A stretch of 64,000 nt of DNA from Brevibacterium pigmentatum (lineage in GTDB: Bacteria; Actinomycetota; Actinomycetes; Actinomycetales; Brevibacteriaceae): positions 1,488,001 to 1,552,000 of the forward strand of contig NZ_CP050153.1 of the NCBI RefSeq assembly GCF_011617465.1, given 5' to 3'. Made by a program: the position numbers and the translations under genes. The first letter of the stretch is position 1. Every line of letters begins with the position of its first letter. This document shows positions 53,775-62,525 of the stretch, one piece after another. Under the pieces are notes generated by a model. That model saw only the letters and a list, made by a program, of their open reading frames with translations, was not told the DNA's origin and did not search any database.

Positions 53775-53790
53775 CCGTAACCTTATCGTG
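53775..53790 (+). promoter_or_regulatory. CCGTAACCTT motif upstream of protease paralogue 2
   Basis: CCGTAACCTTATCGTGAC begins here and contains GTAAC and, six bases on, GTGAC, a near direct repeat as in MtrA-type sites. TGAC-ttag-GTCA overlaps its right end. Shared with paralogue 1 only over ten bases. Confidence 0.3.
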
Positions 53791-53844
53791 ACTTAGGTCA
53801 TCAACTTGTGACATTGATCCCTCAGAACAGAGAGACAACAACTT

Positions 53845-56109
53845 ATGCAGAAGAAACTCGTGCAGAGTTCGCTGGCGCTGGCAGCAGCGACAGCACTCGG
53901 CCTCGGCGGCGCGTTCGTCGCGGGGCCCGCAGCGGCCGATTCACCGAAGACGCTTAAAGTCCAGACCGAGGCGCAGATGCAAGAGGCCGGGGGCACGTAT
54001 CTTGCTGGTGACGACGGGAAGCTTCCTGAGGAAATTGGGCAGATCGGGTTCAAGGCGAACACTCTCCATATTGGAGCTGTCGAGAAGACCGCCGCTGTCG
54101 AAGAGCTGGCCAAGAAATACGACAACGTTGAGGTGCAGATCGGTCCGGAGTATGCGTCGTTTGAGGCGCAAGGGAAGAAGGACCTTGTCGGCGGTGCTGG
54201 TTATATCACCAAAGCTCCTCATGGACCCGATGGTTCGGGCGGAACATGTTCGACCGGATTCGCTGGCTGGGATAGCAGTGGCAATCAGGTAGTTATCACC
54301 GCCGGCCACTGTGCAGAAGAACTCGAAGAAGACGGCACCAGCTTGGGCACTGCACCTCTCTGGGACATGGAATTGCCTTCTAGCGCCAAAGCGGCCGGTG
54401 CAGAGCAGTCCATGCTTGCTGGTGTTGGGGCGCCCGGCAGCTGGGGTAAGCACCAGTTTGGTTATGTATCTGATGCCGATACGCCTCCCGCTGGAAGTGA
54501 AGCGGAGGCCATCGATATCGCTAGCATCAATGTTGCGAGTGGTTTCACCACAAAATCTGAGGTCACTACCTGGGATAGCTCAGCGATCGAAGCCGAAGAC
54601 CTCTCGTTGAAGACGGTCCCTGTCAACAAAGTCGGGAACCCTACCAGGGGTGCAGCAGTTACCAAGTCGGGGCGGACCACTGGGGTTACTCAAGGAACCG
54701 TTGCTCCTGCAGAGGGCGAGCTGGATTACGCAAACGTCAGTGGTCATCTCGTTCATGGCATGAAGGTAATTCCTGACGGGGGGGCCTTCTCAGCTCCCGG
54801 CGATTCGGGCGGAGCTGTCTATTAGGGTGAAACGGCCGTAGGCGTCATCTCGGGCGGAAATGGCTCGGTTAGCTGGGTCTCCGACCTCAAGTACTCGCTT
54901 GATCAGGCTGGTATCGATTTCCAGCTGACCAAGCCGGATGACGGCGGCGACGACGCTGGCAAGGATGCAGATGCCGGTGCTGAAGCCGACGCCGGTGCTG
55001 AGGCCGATGGTGGTTCGGCGGCTGAGGGTGCCGGGGCTGAGAAGGACGGTTCGGCCGCTGCTAACGGCGAGGACGCGGACGCTTCCGCGGGTGCGGAGGG
55101 TGACGACGCAAACGCATCCGATAACGCCGACGCAGAAGCAAAGGAAGCTGACGCCGACGCTAAGGGTGACGACGCAAACGCATCTGACGACGCTGACAGC
55201 AAGGATGCAGATGCTTCGACCGCTGCCGATGGCGATGACGCAGACGCTTCGTCTGCCGCAGACGGCAAGGATGACGAAGCCGATTCCGACGCAGACGGTG
55301 ATGAGAAGCCTGAAGCCCCGAAGGTCGGAGACCAGACCGTCGTTGAAGGTGGAAAGATCACCGGCAAGGCTGCTCCGAACGCTGAAGTGAAGCTGACCTG
55401 GAAGCCCGCTGGCGATGCCCAGGCAGGTTCCGCTCAGGCTGCACCGGCTGAGGGCGCCACGAGCGTGAAGACCGATGCTGACGGTAACTTCTCTGCCGAA
55501 GCTCCGGGCGAAGCTGGCGACTACGCCTACTCCGCCACGGTTACCGCTAACGGACAGACCTCGGAAGCAGCCAACTTCATGGTGACTGTCCAGGCTGCAG
55601 AGGCCGAGCGCAAGCTGACCGTCGAGCCGAAGGAAATCGCTGCTTCGGACTTCGTGAAGGAAGACAAGGGCGTTCAGATCACGGCTGAAGGCTTCGACGA
55701 GGGCGAGAAGGTCTCCCTCGAGGTTGTTGCCGGTCCCGAAAACGTCGAGGGCATCACCCTCGAAGAGACCGCCAACGCTGACGGAGTCGTCGGATTCTCG
55801 ATCTACGGCACCAGCGCCTCGAACCCCGAGGCCTACCTCGGTAAGTACGACGTCGAGGTCACCGGCGCCAACGACACCGAAGAGGAAGAAGCCCTTACCG
55901 GCTCCTTCCAGGTTGTTGCTGACGAAGACGGCAACGGCGGCGGCGACGATGGTGACGACAACGGCAACGATGATGGAAACGGTGACGGCGGCGGATCTGA
56001 TCTGCCTCGAACCGGTGCCGAGCTGACCGGCCTGGCTGCCGGAGCCGGACTGCTCCTCGTCGGTGGAGCCGCTGTTGTTCTGACCATGCGTCGCAAGAAG
56101 AACAACTGA
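53845..56109 (+). pseudogene. LPRTG-anchored serine protease, interrupted by one in-frame TAG
   Basis: Paralogue of the preceding gene, 754 codons long. Protease domain with His155 (ITAGHC), Asp224 (EAIDIASI) and Ser321 (APGDSGGAVY). A TAG at 54823-54825 (codon 327) stands where paralogue 1 has CAG. The same frame then stays open for 427 codons: GETAVGVISGG, an Asp/Ala-rich stretch at 54950-55310, two Ig-like modules, LPRTG and a helix ending MRRKKNN. If the stop is obeyed, a 326-aa secreted but unanchored product lacking the last strands results. The segment 53990-54830 uses many more A/T-ending codons than its flanks. Confidence 0.82.
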
Positions 56110-56146
56110 AACACACTCTGACAGTCACTCGTTGACCGACTGAGAG

Positions 56147-56180
56147 AAAGTGCCCCTGGTCTCAAGACCGGGGGCACTTT
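56147..56180 (+). terminator. Terminator after protease 2
   Basis: AAAGTGCCCCTGGTC and GACCGGGGGCACTTT pair with one G-T mismatch around a TCAA loop. Resembles the terminator at 53623-53656. Confidence 0.75.
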
Positions 56181-56222
56181 CGTATCCTAGGAAGTAGGCG
56201 CGCCCGACGAAGGAGTCCAGCC

Positions 56223-56438
56223 ATGATCCTTGAAGACGATCCCTTTGAATACCAAGTGACCAAATCCGGGGTCCTCCTCATCCGCCGAGGCGGCCGAACC
56301 ATCATGGAACTTGGCGGAAAGAAGGCTGCCGCACTCATCCCGAAACTCGGGCGAGATGACAACGCCGATCAGCAGCTGTTGGCCCGGGCGACAGGAAACT
56401 ATCGCCATGGCAACGAGCGGCAGTCCGGACAGCACTGA
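56223..56438 (+). CDS. Small conserved hypothetical protein
   Basis: 71 aa, soluble. DDPFEYQVTKSGVLLIRRGGRTIMELGGKKAAALIPKLG then DDNADQQLLARATGNYRHGNER. I recognise the pattern as a small actinobacterial family ending in QQLLARATGNYKHGNER, without known role. AAGGAG precedes the ATG at good spacing. Confidence 0.7.
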   Translation: MILEDDPFEYQVTKSGVLLIRRGGRTIMELGGKKAAALIPKLGRDDNADQQLLARATGNYRHGNERQSGQH

Positions 56439-56480
56439 CGCTGGCTGGACGTTCGATCAGGTGTTGGTAGTGTATGTGAC

Positions 56481-57299
56481 ATGAGTCAATCGACCGTCAG
56501 TGAATTCTCCCGGGCTACCGCAGTCACCCGTCAAGGCGACCACAACTTCACCGCCGAACTCGACGCCGGCTGGAAAGTCGCCGGAGCCGTCAACGGCGGC
56601 TATCTCCTCGGCGTCGCGGGCCAGGCTCTTCGCACCGTCAATCCGAGTACTCCGGACCCCCTCGTCATCTCCACCTTCTATCTCGGACCGAGCACAGAAG
56701 GTCCGGTCGACATCACTACGCGCACACTGCGCGAAGGTCGATCGACGGCGAGCTACGGCATCGAACTCTCCCAGAACGGGGCACCGACGATCTCGGCGAT
56801 GGCCACGATGGGCAACCTCGGCGAGCTTCCTGGTGATGTCGGTACGACAGCCACGCCGCCTCAGCTGCCCCCACCGGAAGAATGCATTAGTGTCGCCGAA
56901 GCCAGCGCGGACTTCAAGAAGGCGGCGCCGCTCATCGAACGGTTCGATATGCGCCTCGATCCGGCCACCGCAGGATTCGCGGTCGGCAAACCCAGCGGTC
57001 GCGGGGTGTTGCAGGGCTGGATTCGGTTCATCGACGGGACCGATCCGGACCCTCTGTCTCTGCTGACGTTCCTCGACTCGTTCCCGCCGGTGATGTTCGA
57101 CCTTGGTCGCTTCAACTGGGCGCCGACGATGGAACTGACCGCGCACGTCCGGGCTCTGCCCGCCCCCGGCTGGATCAGCGCACGACTGTCCACTCGGAAC
57201 ATCGCCGGCGGAATGTTCGAAGAGGACTGCGAGCTGTGGGACTCGGCCGGTCGCCTCGTCGCTCAGTCGCGTCAGTTGGCCCGGCAACCTCGCGGATGA
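56481..57299 (+). CDS. Thioesterase-family (double hotdog) protein
   Basis: 272 aa. HNFTAELDAGWKVAGAVNGGYLLGVAGQALRTV is the N-terminal hotdog with the substrate-binding glycine turn; LLTFLDSFPPVMFDLGRFNWAPTMELTAHVRALPAPGWISARLSTRNIAGGMFEEDCELWDSAGRLVAQSRQLA is the second hotdog. TesB/acyl-CoA thioesterase-like, cytosolic. Probable substrate an acyl-CoA; specificity unknown. Confidence 0.82.
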   Translation: MSQSTVSEFSRATAVTRQGDHNFTAELDAGWKVAGAVNGGYLLGVAGQALRTVNPSTPDPLVISTFYLGPSTEGPVDITTRTLREGRSTASYGIELSQNGAPTISAMATMGNLGELPGDVGTTATPPQLPPPEECISVAEASADFKKAAPLIERFDMRLDPATAGFAVGKPSGRGVLQGWIRFIDGTDPDPLSLLTFLDSFPPVMFDLGRFNWAPTMELTAHVRALPAPGWISARLSTRNIAGGMFEEDCELWDSAGRLVAQSRQLARQPRG

Positions 57300-57406
57300 A
57301 ACGAGGATGACGGCAGGTAACCGACGATGACGCTCACAGCGAGTCATGTCAGTGTCGTGTTCTAGAGTCGGGGCAATATCTATCCGACTGCGAAAGGACC
57401 GCGCTC

Positions 57407-57778
57407 ATGGCGTCGCTGGCATCTTTGAGCATGACCTTCGACTGCCTCGATGTGGAAGCGCAATCGATCTTCTGGGCGGAACTCCTGGGTGCCGACATCG
57501 ATCCTGGCGCCAATGAGTTCGTCGCCAGTATCGGGGGAGTCCACAACAGCGAGTCGCCGACCCCGGGAATGCTCTTCCTCAAGGTCGACGAACGTGCCGA
57601 GGGGAAGAATCCGCTGCACATCGACCTTGACGATCCGCAGTATCCGGCTGATGTCGACCGTGCGGTCTCCCTGGGCGCACACAAGCTCGCGTCCTTTGAC
57701 GAATACGGGATCGAGTGGACGACCCTGAAAGATCCCGAAGGAAACCTCTTCGACATTGGCCGGCGAAAACTAGACTGA
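57407..57778 (+). CDS. VOC-family protein
   Basis: 123 aa. SMTFDCLDVEAQSIFWAELLGADIDPG at the start; GKNPLHIDLDDPQYPADVDRAVSLGAHKL in the middle and TTLKDPEGNLFDIGR at the end, a glyoxalase-like fold. Paired with a DinB gene 55 nt downstream, like the pair at 24966-26020. Confidence 0.8.
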   Translation: MASLASLSMTFDCLDVEAQSIFWAELLGADIDPGANEFVASIGGVHNSESPTPGMLFLKVDERAEGKNPLHIDLDDPQYPADVDRAVSLGAHKLASFDEYGIEWTTLKDPEGNLFDIGRRKLD

Positions 57779-57832
57779 GCCTCACACGCCTGGTTTGCAC
57801 ATCAGGCCGTCTGCATGATCAGAGAGGCTCAG
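57775..57832 (+). promoter_or_regulatory. Inverted repeat that could mask the DinB ribosome-binding site
   Basis: CTGAGCCTC at 57775-57783 pairs exactly with GAGGCTCAG at 57824-57832, just before ATG 57834 and including the RBS. Because the left arm lies at the end of the VOC gene, ribosomes there could open the hairpin. Loop of 40 nt makes this weak. Confidence 0.3.
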
Positions 57833-57833
57833 C

Positions 57834-58352
57834 ATGACCCTGCCATTGACCGATCCGAGCAATGCCCCGAACGAACGACGTGGGCTCGAAGATTTCGTCG
57901 AGTACTTTCGACAGGTGGTCAGACGCAAGGTCGATGGGCTGACGCCGGAACAGCTCAACCACACCGTCGCTTCATCGTCGCTGACGATCGGTGGCATCCT
58001 TCGCCATCTCACACTCGTCGAGGAGAGCTGGTTCGTCGAAGTGCTGCAAGGCAGGGAGTTGGGGGAGCCGTGGTCGAGCGTCGACTGGAACAGCGACCGC
58101 GATTGGGATTTCGAATCCGCTTCAGGGATGACCGCAGACGAGCTGCTGGCTGCCCACGAGCAGGCATGTGAGAAATCCCGTGCGATCCTCGCCGAGGTGA
58201 CCGACCTGGACACCCTCACCGAGCGTGGAGACAGCAGCGGAGAGAAGTTCAACGTCCGGTGGATCCTCATCCACCTCATTGAGGAATATGCCCGGCATGC
58301 CGGTCACGCGGACATCCTCCGCGAAGACATCGACGGTGAGATCGGCGACTGA
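57834..58352 (+). CDS. DinB/DUF664 family protein
   Basis: 172 aa. GLEDFVEYFRQVVRRKVDGLTPEQLNHTVASSSLTIGGILRHLTLVEESWF carries the first metal His and ILIHLIEEYARHAGHADILREDIDG the others. Full DUF664 pattern, similar to 24966-25547 (EEYARHxGHADxLRE in both), so the two are paralogues. Confidence 0.8.
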   Translation: MTLPLTDPSNAPNERRGLEDFVEYFRQVVRRKVDGLTPEQLNHTVASSSLTIGGILRHLTLVEESWFVEVLQGRELGEPWSSVDWNSDRDWDFESASGMTADELLAAHEQACEKSRAILAEVTDLDTLTERGDSSGEKFNVRWILIHLIEEYARHAGHADILREDIDGEIGD

Positions 58353-58396
58353 GTCGCACGGCGGCAGCTGCGGGTCGATCAAATAGGGTGGATGAT

Positions 58397-59404
58397 ATGA
58401 CGCACACCCCGCCGACCGATACCGACACTGCGCCGAAGCGCTCCAAAGCGCTCCTTCCGCTCGACCTGATCCGCGGATTCCTCATCGGGAGCGCCGAACT
58501 CGTTCCCGGGGTCTCCGGCGGAACCATCGCCTTGGTCACCGGAGTCTACGACCAGCTCATCGACTCCGCAGCCCACGTCGTTTCGGCGGCGAAGACCTTG
58601 GTGACGGGACCGAACCGTGTTGCGGGAGCACTGGCGGAACTGCGGCGCACCGACTGGTTCCTCGTCATCCCGGTTCTCTTGGGGATGGCAGCGGCCGTCT
58701 TCACCATCGCCGGTGTCATGGAATCCTTCGTCACGGGCAACCCTGAGCTCTCCCGCGGGCTGTTCTTCGGCCTCGTCGCCGCGAGCATCGCGGTGCCATT
58801 GAGGATGTTGCCGGCCCGTTCCTTACGGCAGCCCGTGCTCCTCGGCGTTCTGGCCTTCATTGCCGCTGCTGCCCTCGCATTCTGGATGACGAGTCTGGCC
58901 GGTGGGGCCGATGTGGAGAACCCACCTCTGATCGCCGTCTTCTTCGTCGCGTCGATCGCCATCTGCGCACTCGTCGTTCCCGGAGTGTCCGGATCGTTCT
59001 TCCTGCTGGCAGTGGGTATGTACTCGACCACTCTGCGGGCCGTCGACTCCCGCGATTTCGGGTACCTCGGAATCTTCATGCTCGGCGCGATCCTCGGCCT
59101 GGCGGTCTTCGTCAACATTCTCAAATACTTCCTGCACAACCACCGGTGGTGGACCCTCATCGTCATGGCAGGACTGATGTTCGGTTCCCTCCGCGCGCTC
59201 TGGCCGTGGCAGTCATCTGCAGAGGTGGGCGCCGACGGCGAAGAACACGGAGCGGGCGGCCTGCTGGCCCCCGTCGATCCGGTACTCGGTCCGATCCTGC
59301 TCGCCTGCCTTGGGGCGGCCGTAGTCGTCATCCTCATCGTCGTCGAGGCGAAATTTGCGGCGTCGAAGGATCATGCGAAAGGCACCGATTCCTCCGAGGT
59401 GTGA
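58397..59404 (+). CDS. DUF368 polyprenyl-phosphate transporter (PopT-like)
   Basis: 335 aa, about ten membrane segments. LIRGFLIGSAELVPGVSGGTIALVTGVYDQLI and ALVVPGVSGSFFLLAVGMY are the two inverted PGVSG repeats of DUF368. Members (PopT) return undecaprenyl phosphate to the cytosolic leaflet for envelope synthesis. ATG 58397 follows AGGGTGGA; GTG 58388 is possible. The DedA domain at 33818-35068 represents the other known carrier-recycling family. Confidence 0.85.
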   Translation: MTHTPPTDTDTAPKRSKALLPLDLIRGFLIGSAELVPGVSGGTIALVTGVYDQLIDSAAHVVSAAKTLVTGPNRVAGALAELRRTDWFLVIPVLLGMAAAVFTIAGVMESFVTGNPELSRGLFFGLVAASIAVPLRMLPARSLRQPVLLGVLAFIAAAALAFWMTSLAGGADVENPPLIAVFFVASIAICALVVPGVSGSFFLLAVGMYSTTLRAVDSRDFGYLGIFMLGAILGLAVFVNILKYFLHNHRWWTLIVMAGLMFGSLRALWPWQSSAEVGADGEEHGAGGLLAPVDPVLGPILLACLGAAVVVILIVVEAKFAASKDHAKGTDSSEV

Positions 59405-59439
59405 GCGCAACCGAGTACGACGTGTGAGCGCAACCGAGT
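59399..59439 (+). repeat. 18-bp direct repeat between DUF368 and the nucleotidase
   Basis: GTGTGAGCGCAACCGAGT occurs at 59399-59416 and 59422-59439 (period 23), the first copy overlapping the DUF368 stop codon. Recent tandem duplication or binding sites. Confidence 0.6.
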
Positions 59440-59441
59440 TT

Positions 59442-59485
59442 GTTCAAATTTCTCTCAAGGTCCATTCAGAAAACGGTCAGCGCCC
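59442..59485 (+). promoter_or_regulatory. PHO-box-like array of four 11-bp repeats
   Basis: Units begin GTTCA (59442), TCTCA (59453), ATTCA (59464) and GGTCA (59475), exactly 11 bp apart. Actinobacterial PhoP boxes are direct repeats of 11-bp units with a conserved NNTCA start. TAGGGT (59489) is a suitable -10. Predicts activation of the nucleotidase under phosphate limitation. Confidence 0.65.
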
Positions 59486-59542
59486 ACTAGGGTAAGAGAG
59501 TTGAATCACTTTCTTACTCGTTGATCAGTTCTCTGGAGACAC

Positions 59543-61738
59543 ATGCGCCTGCGCACCCTGACCTCGTCCTCACTCGCTCTCGCTCTCATCATCACCGGAC
59601 CCACGGCCGCCTCCGCGACCGGCCTCGGCAGTGCCGACGCCCCCGCCGACTCTCAAGCGGCGAAGACCGGGGAACTGACTCTGTTGGCGACGACCGATGT
59701 TCACGGCAACGTCCTCAACTGGGACTACTTCGCGAACAAGCCCTATCCGGCAGGGGAGGAGCTGGGTATGACCCGCGCCTCGACGCTCATCAAGGGAATA
59801 CGCGAAGACAAGGGGGCCGAGTCCGTGCTCCTCGTCGACAATGGCGACACCATCCAAGGCAACCCATTGGCCTACTACTACGCCAAGCAGGAGCCGATCA
59901 CGACGAGCGGCCAAACGCACCCGCTGGCCAAGACCTACAATCATCTGGGGTACGACGCCCAGGTCGTCGGCAACCACGAGTTCAACTACGGCCTCGACCT
60001 GCTGTCCACCTACCGCGACCAAGTCGACTTCCCTCTGCTCGGCGCCAATGTCATCGACGATGCGGAAGGCCAGACCCATCTGGACCCGTACGCGCTGGTC
60101 GACAAGCAGGTCGATGGTGAGACGATCACCGTCGGCGTCCTCGGCGTGACGACTCCCGGCAGCCGAATCTGGGACAAGAACAACCTGTCCGGAAAGGTGC
60201 ACTTCGACGATCCCGTGGAGACGGCGCAGAAGTATGTGCCGGAGATGAAGCAGAAGGGCGCCGACGTCATCGTCGTGCTCTCCCATTCGGGCAAAGATCC
60301 GAAAGGTCAGAGCTGGGATCCTGACCAGCTGCAGGAGAACGTCAGCATTTCGGTGGCGAAGGTGCCTGGAGTCGATGTCCTCGTTGCCGGCCATACTCAT
60401 CAGAACGAACCCAGCCAAGTCGTCAACCGTGACGACGGCAGCCAAGTGCTCATCACTCAACCGAACTACTGGGCGCGTTCGGTCTCCGAGGTGGGACTGC
60501 CGATCAACCTCGACACCCATCACGTCGACTGGGGCGAGACCGAGCCGCACGCGGACGCTCTCGTCACCCAGGGCGACGTCGCTGAGGATCAGGAGATCAA
60601 GGATCTCGTCGAGGAGCAGCACCGGACCACAATCGACTACGTGAACACGAAGATCGGCTCGGTGACCGAAACGCTTTCGGCGAAGACTTCGTACTACGAG
60701 GACACTGCGATCCTCGACTTCATCTCGCACGTACAGACGGAGACGGTGGAAGAAGGTCTGCAGGGGACGGACTATGAGGACCTCCCCGTGATCTCGCAGG
60801 CATCGCCTTTCAGCCGCACGGCGGAGTTCCCCGCCGGGGACATCACGATCCGCGATGTGGCCGGGCTCTATGTCTATGACAACACCCTGGCAGGCGTCGA
60901 GATCAACGGCGCCCAACTGCGCGACTACCTCGAGTACTCGGCACGCTACTTCAAACAGACCGAAGAGGGCGCCGAATTCGACCCGGTCGACGGCACCAAC
61001 GCGATCGACGAAGTCTTGGAATCTCCGATTCCGGATTACAACTATGACGCTCTTGCCGGAATCGACTACGACATCAATGTCTCCAAACCGACAGGTGAGA
61101 GGATCGAAAACCTCAAACAGGCCGACGGCAGCGAGGTCGGAGACGACGATCGCTTCATCCTCGCCATCAACAACTACCGCCAGTCCGGGGGAGGCGGCTA
61201 CCCGGTCGACGGACTCAACGAGGTCTACAACGAACAGGTCGAGGTGCGCCAGGCACTCATCGACTGGGCTGAGGCGAAGCAGATCGTCGACCCAGCCGAC
61301 TTCTTCGATGAGAATTGGCAGGTCGTCACCAGCAGCCGTGCACCCGGCGGAGACGACGATTCCAACGACAACGAGGATGCTGACACCTCCGGCGAAGCAA
61401 CTGCAGAGGCAGACTCGAAGGGGCCCGATGGCGATGAGTCCGATGCTGGTGGAAGTTCCGACGCGGCGGGGTCCGGGAGTGCCGGAAACTCCGACGGAGG
61501 GGACGACACCGGAGAAGCAACATCCGAGGACGATGATTCGACGAACGGAGCTTCCGACGGCAGTGCATCGGACGGCAACGCTGACGACGGTGCAGCCGAC
61601 GACTCGGCGGCCGGCGCAGGCGGCGGGGCTGATCTGCCGCGGACGGGTCTCGAGGTCGCCACAAGCGTCGGCATCGCAGCTGCCATCATCGCACTCGGTG
61701 CGGCCCTCGTAGTCTTCTCGCGCCGTCGTCGCCGTTGA
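59543..61738 (+). CDS. LPRTG-anchored 5'-nucleotidase / cyclic nucleotide phosphodiesterase
   Basis: 731 aa. Signal peptide ending ASA, then a metallophosphatase domain with TTDVHGN, VDNGDTIQGNP, VGNHEFNYG, LSHSG and AGHTHQNEP (metal ligands), and the C-terminal 5'-nucleotidase domain to about 600 with ISQASPFSRTAEFPAGDITIRDVAGLYVYDN and NNYRQSGGGGYPV. A 100-residue Ser/Asp/Gly spacer leads to LPRTG, a helix and RRRRR. Wall-anchored scavenging of phosphate from nucleotides. The PHO-box-like array upstream agrees. Confidence 0.9.
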   Translation: MRLRTLTSSSLALALIITGPTAASATGLGSADAPADSQAAKTGELTLLATTDVHGNVLNWDYFANKPYPAGEELGMTRASTLIKGIREDKGAESVLLVDNGDTIQGNPLAYYYAKQEPITTSGQTHPLAKTYNHLGYDAQVVGNHEFNYGLDLLSTYRDQVDFPLLGANVIDDAEGQTHLDPYALVDKQVDGETITVGVLGVTTPGSRIWDKNNLSGKVHFDDPVETAQKYVPEMKQKGADVIVVLSHSGKDPKGQSWDPDQLQENVSISVAKVPGVDVLVAGHTHQNEPSQVVNRDDGSQVLITQPNYWARSVSEVGLPINLDTHHVDWGETEPHADALVTQGDVAEDQEIKDLVEEQHRTTIDYVNTKIGSVTETLSAKTSYYEDTAILDFISHVQTETVEEGLQGTDYEDLPVISQASPFSRTAEFPAGDITIRDVAGLYVYDNTLAGVEINGAQLRDYLEYSARYFKQTEEGAEFDPVDGTNAIDEVLESPIPDYNYDALAGIDYDINVSKPTGERIENLKQADGSEVGDDDRFILAINNYRQSGGGGYPVDGLNEVYNEQVEVRQALIDWAEAKQIVDPADFFDENWQVVTSSRAPGGDDDSNDNEDADTSGEATAEADSKGPDGDESDAGGSSDAAGSGSAGNSDGGDDTGEATSEDDDSTNGASDGSASDGNADDGAADDSAAGAGGGADLPRTGLEVATSVGIAAAIIALGAALVVFSRRRRR

Positions 61739-61878
61739 GTGACCGGCGGAGGCCGGTGGGATGCGGCGGCCCGACGGTTCGTCGGATGACCGTTCCGCGT
61801 TCACCGGGTTTCCCTGAGCTCCGTCTCACGTAGAGTGAGGGTGACAGCAGTCAGCTCTGAAGAAGGAGAGAGTCAAGC

Positions 61879-62379
61879 ATGGCCAACACAGCATTTCAGG
61901 GATCTCCGGTGAAGACCGTCGGCGAACTGCCAGCCAAGGGAGAGCAGTCCCCAGCTTTCAGCCTCGTCGGCAGCGACCTCGGTGATGTGAACTCACAGGA
62001 CTACTCGGGCAAGCGCGTCGTGCTCAACATCTTCCCCAGCCTCGATACGGGCGTGTGCGCCGCCTCGGTGCGCAAGTTCAACGAACTCGCCGCCGGCCTG
62101 GAGAACACCACCGTTCTCTGCGTGTCCAACGACCTTCCGTTCGCTCAGGCCCGCTTCTGCGGTGCCGAGGGCATTGAGAACGTTGTGACGGCATCGGGAT
62201 TCCGCAGCTCGTTCGGCAAAGACTTCGGCATGACTATGGTCGACGGCCCGCTCGCTGGTCTGCTCGCCCGGTCCGTTGTCGTCCTCGACGAGAAGGGCAC
62301 CGTGACCTACACGCAGCTCGTTGACGAGATCACGACCGAACCCGACTACGACTCGGCAATCGCAGCTCTGGGAGCCTGA
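61879..62379 (+). CDS. tpx: Thiol peroxidase (atypical 2-Cys peroxiredoxin)
   Basis: 166 aa. [22 protein letters not shown] contains the peroxidatic Cys60 and [15 protein letters not shown] the resolving Cys94, the spacing typical of Tpx. Reduces hydrogen and alkyl peroxides with thioredoxin. AGAAGGAGAG precedes ATG 61879. Monocistronic: a terminator follows. Confidence 0.94.
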   Translation: MANTAFQGSPVKTVGELPAKGEQSPAFSLVGSDLGDVNSQDYSGKRVVLNIFPSLDTGVCAASVRKFNELAAGLENTTVLCVSNDLPFAQARFCGAEGIENVVTASGFRSSFGKDFGMTMVDGPLAGLLARSVVVLDEKGTVTYTQLVDEITTEPDYDSAIAALGA

Positions 62380-62418
62380 TCTTTTCTTCGCGGGTCGACG
62401 CCTCGACCTGTGAATAAT

Positions 62419-62454
62419 GAACCGGGTGGGACTCACACGAGTCCCAACCGGTTC
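62419..62454 (+). terminator. Terminator after tpx
   Basis: GAACCGGGTGGGACTC and GAGTCCCAACCGGTTC form a 16-bp stem with one mismatch and an ACAC loop, followed by CTCTTTG. Serves tpx and, on the other strand, possibly the convergent PIG-L gene. Confidence 0.8.
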
Positions 62455-62525
62455 CTCTTTGTACGCAATGAGCGCCGGTATGGGCCGGCGGCCCGGCTGC
62501 CGATAAGCAGCACATGCCGCCGTGC

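Noticed and set aside
54950-55310. CRISPR-like or satellite repeat in the second protease gene
   Set aside because: The repetition is codon-level Asp/Ala repetition in an open frame (spacer region of a wall protein), with irregular units and no spacers.
59570-61804. A 744-codon open frame on the minus strand opposite the 5'-nucleotidase
   Set aside because: It is the mirror of a high-GC gene with clear signal peptide, metal motifs and sorting signal on the plus strand; its product has no recognisable domain.
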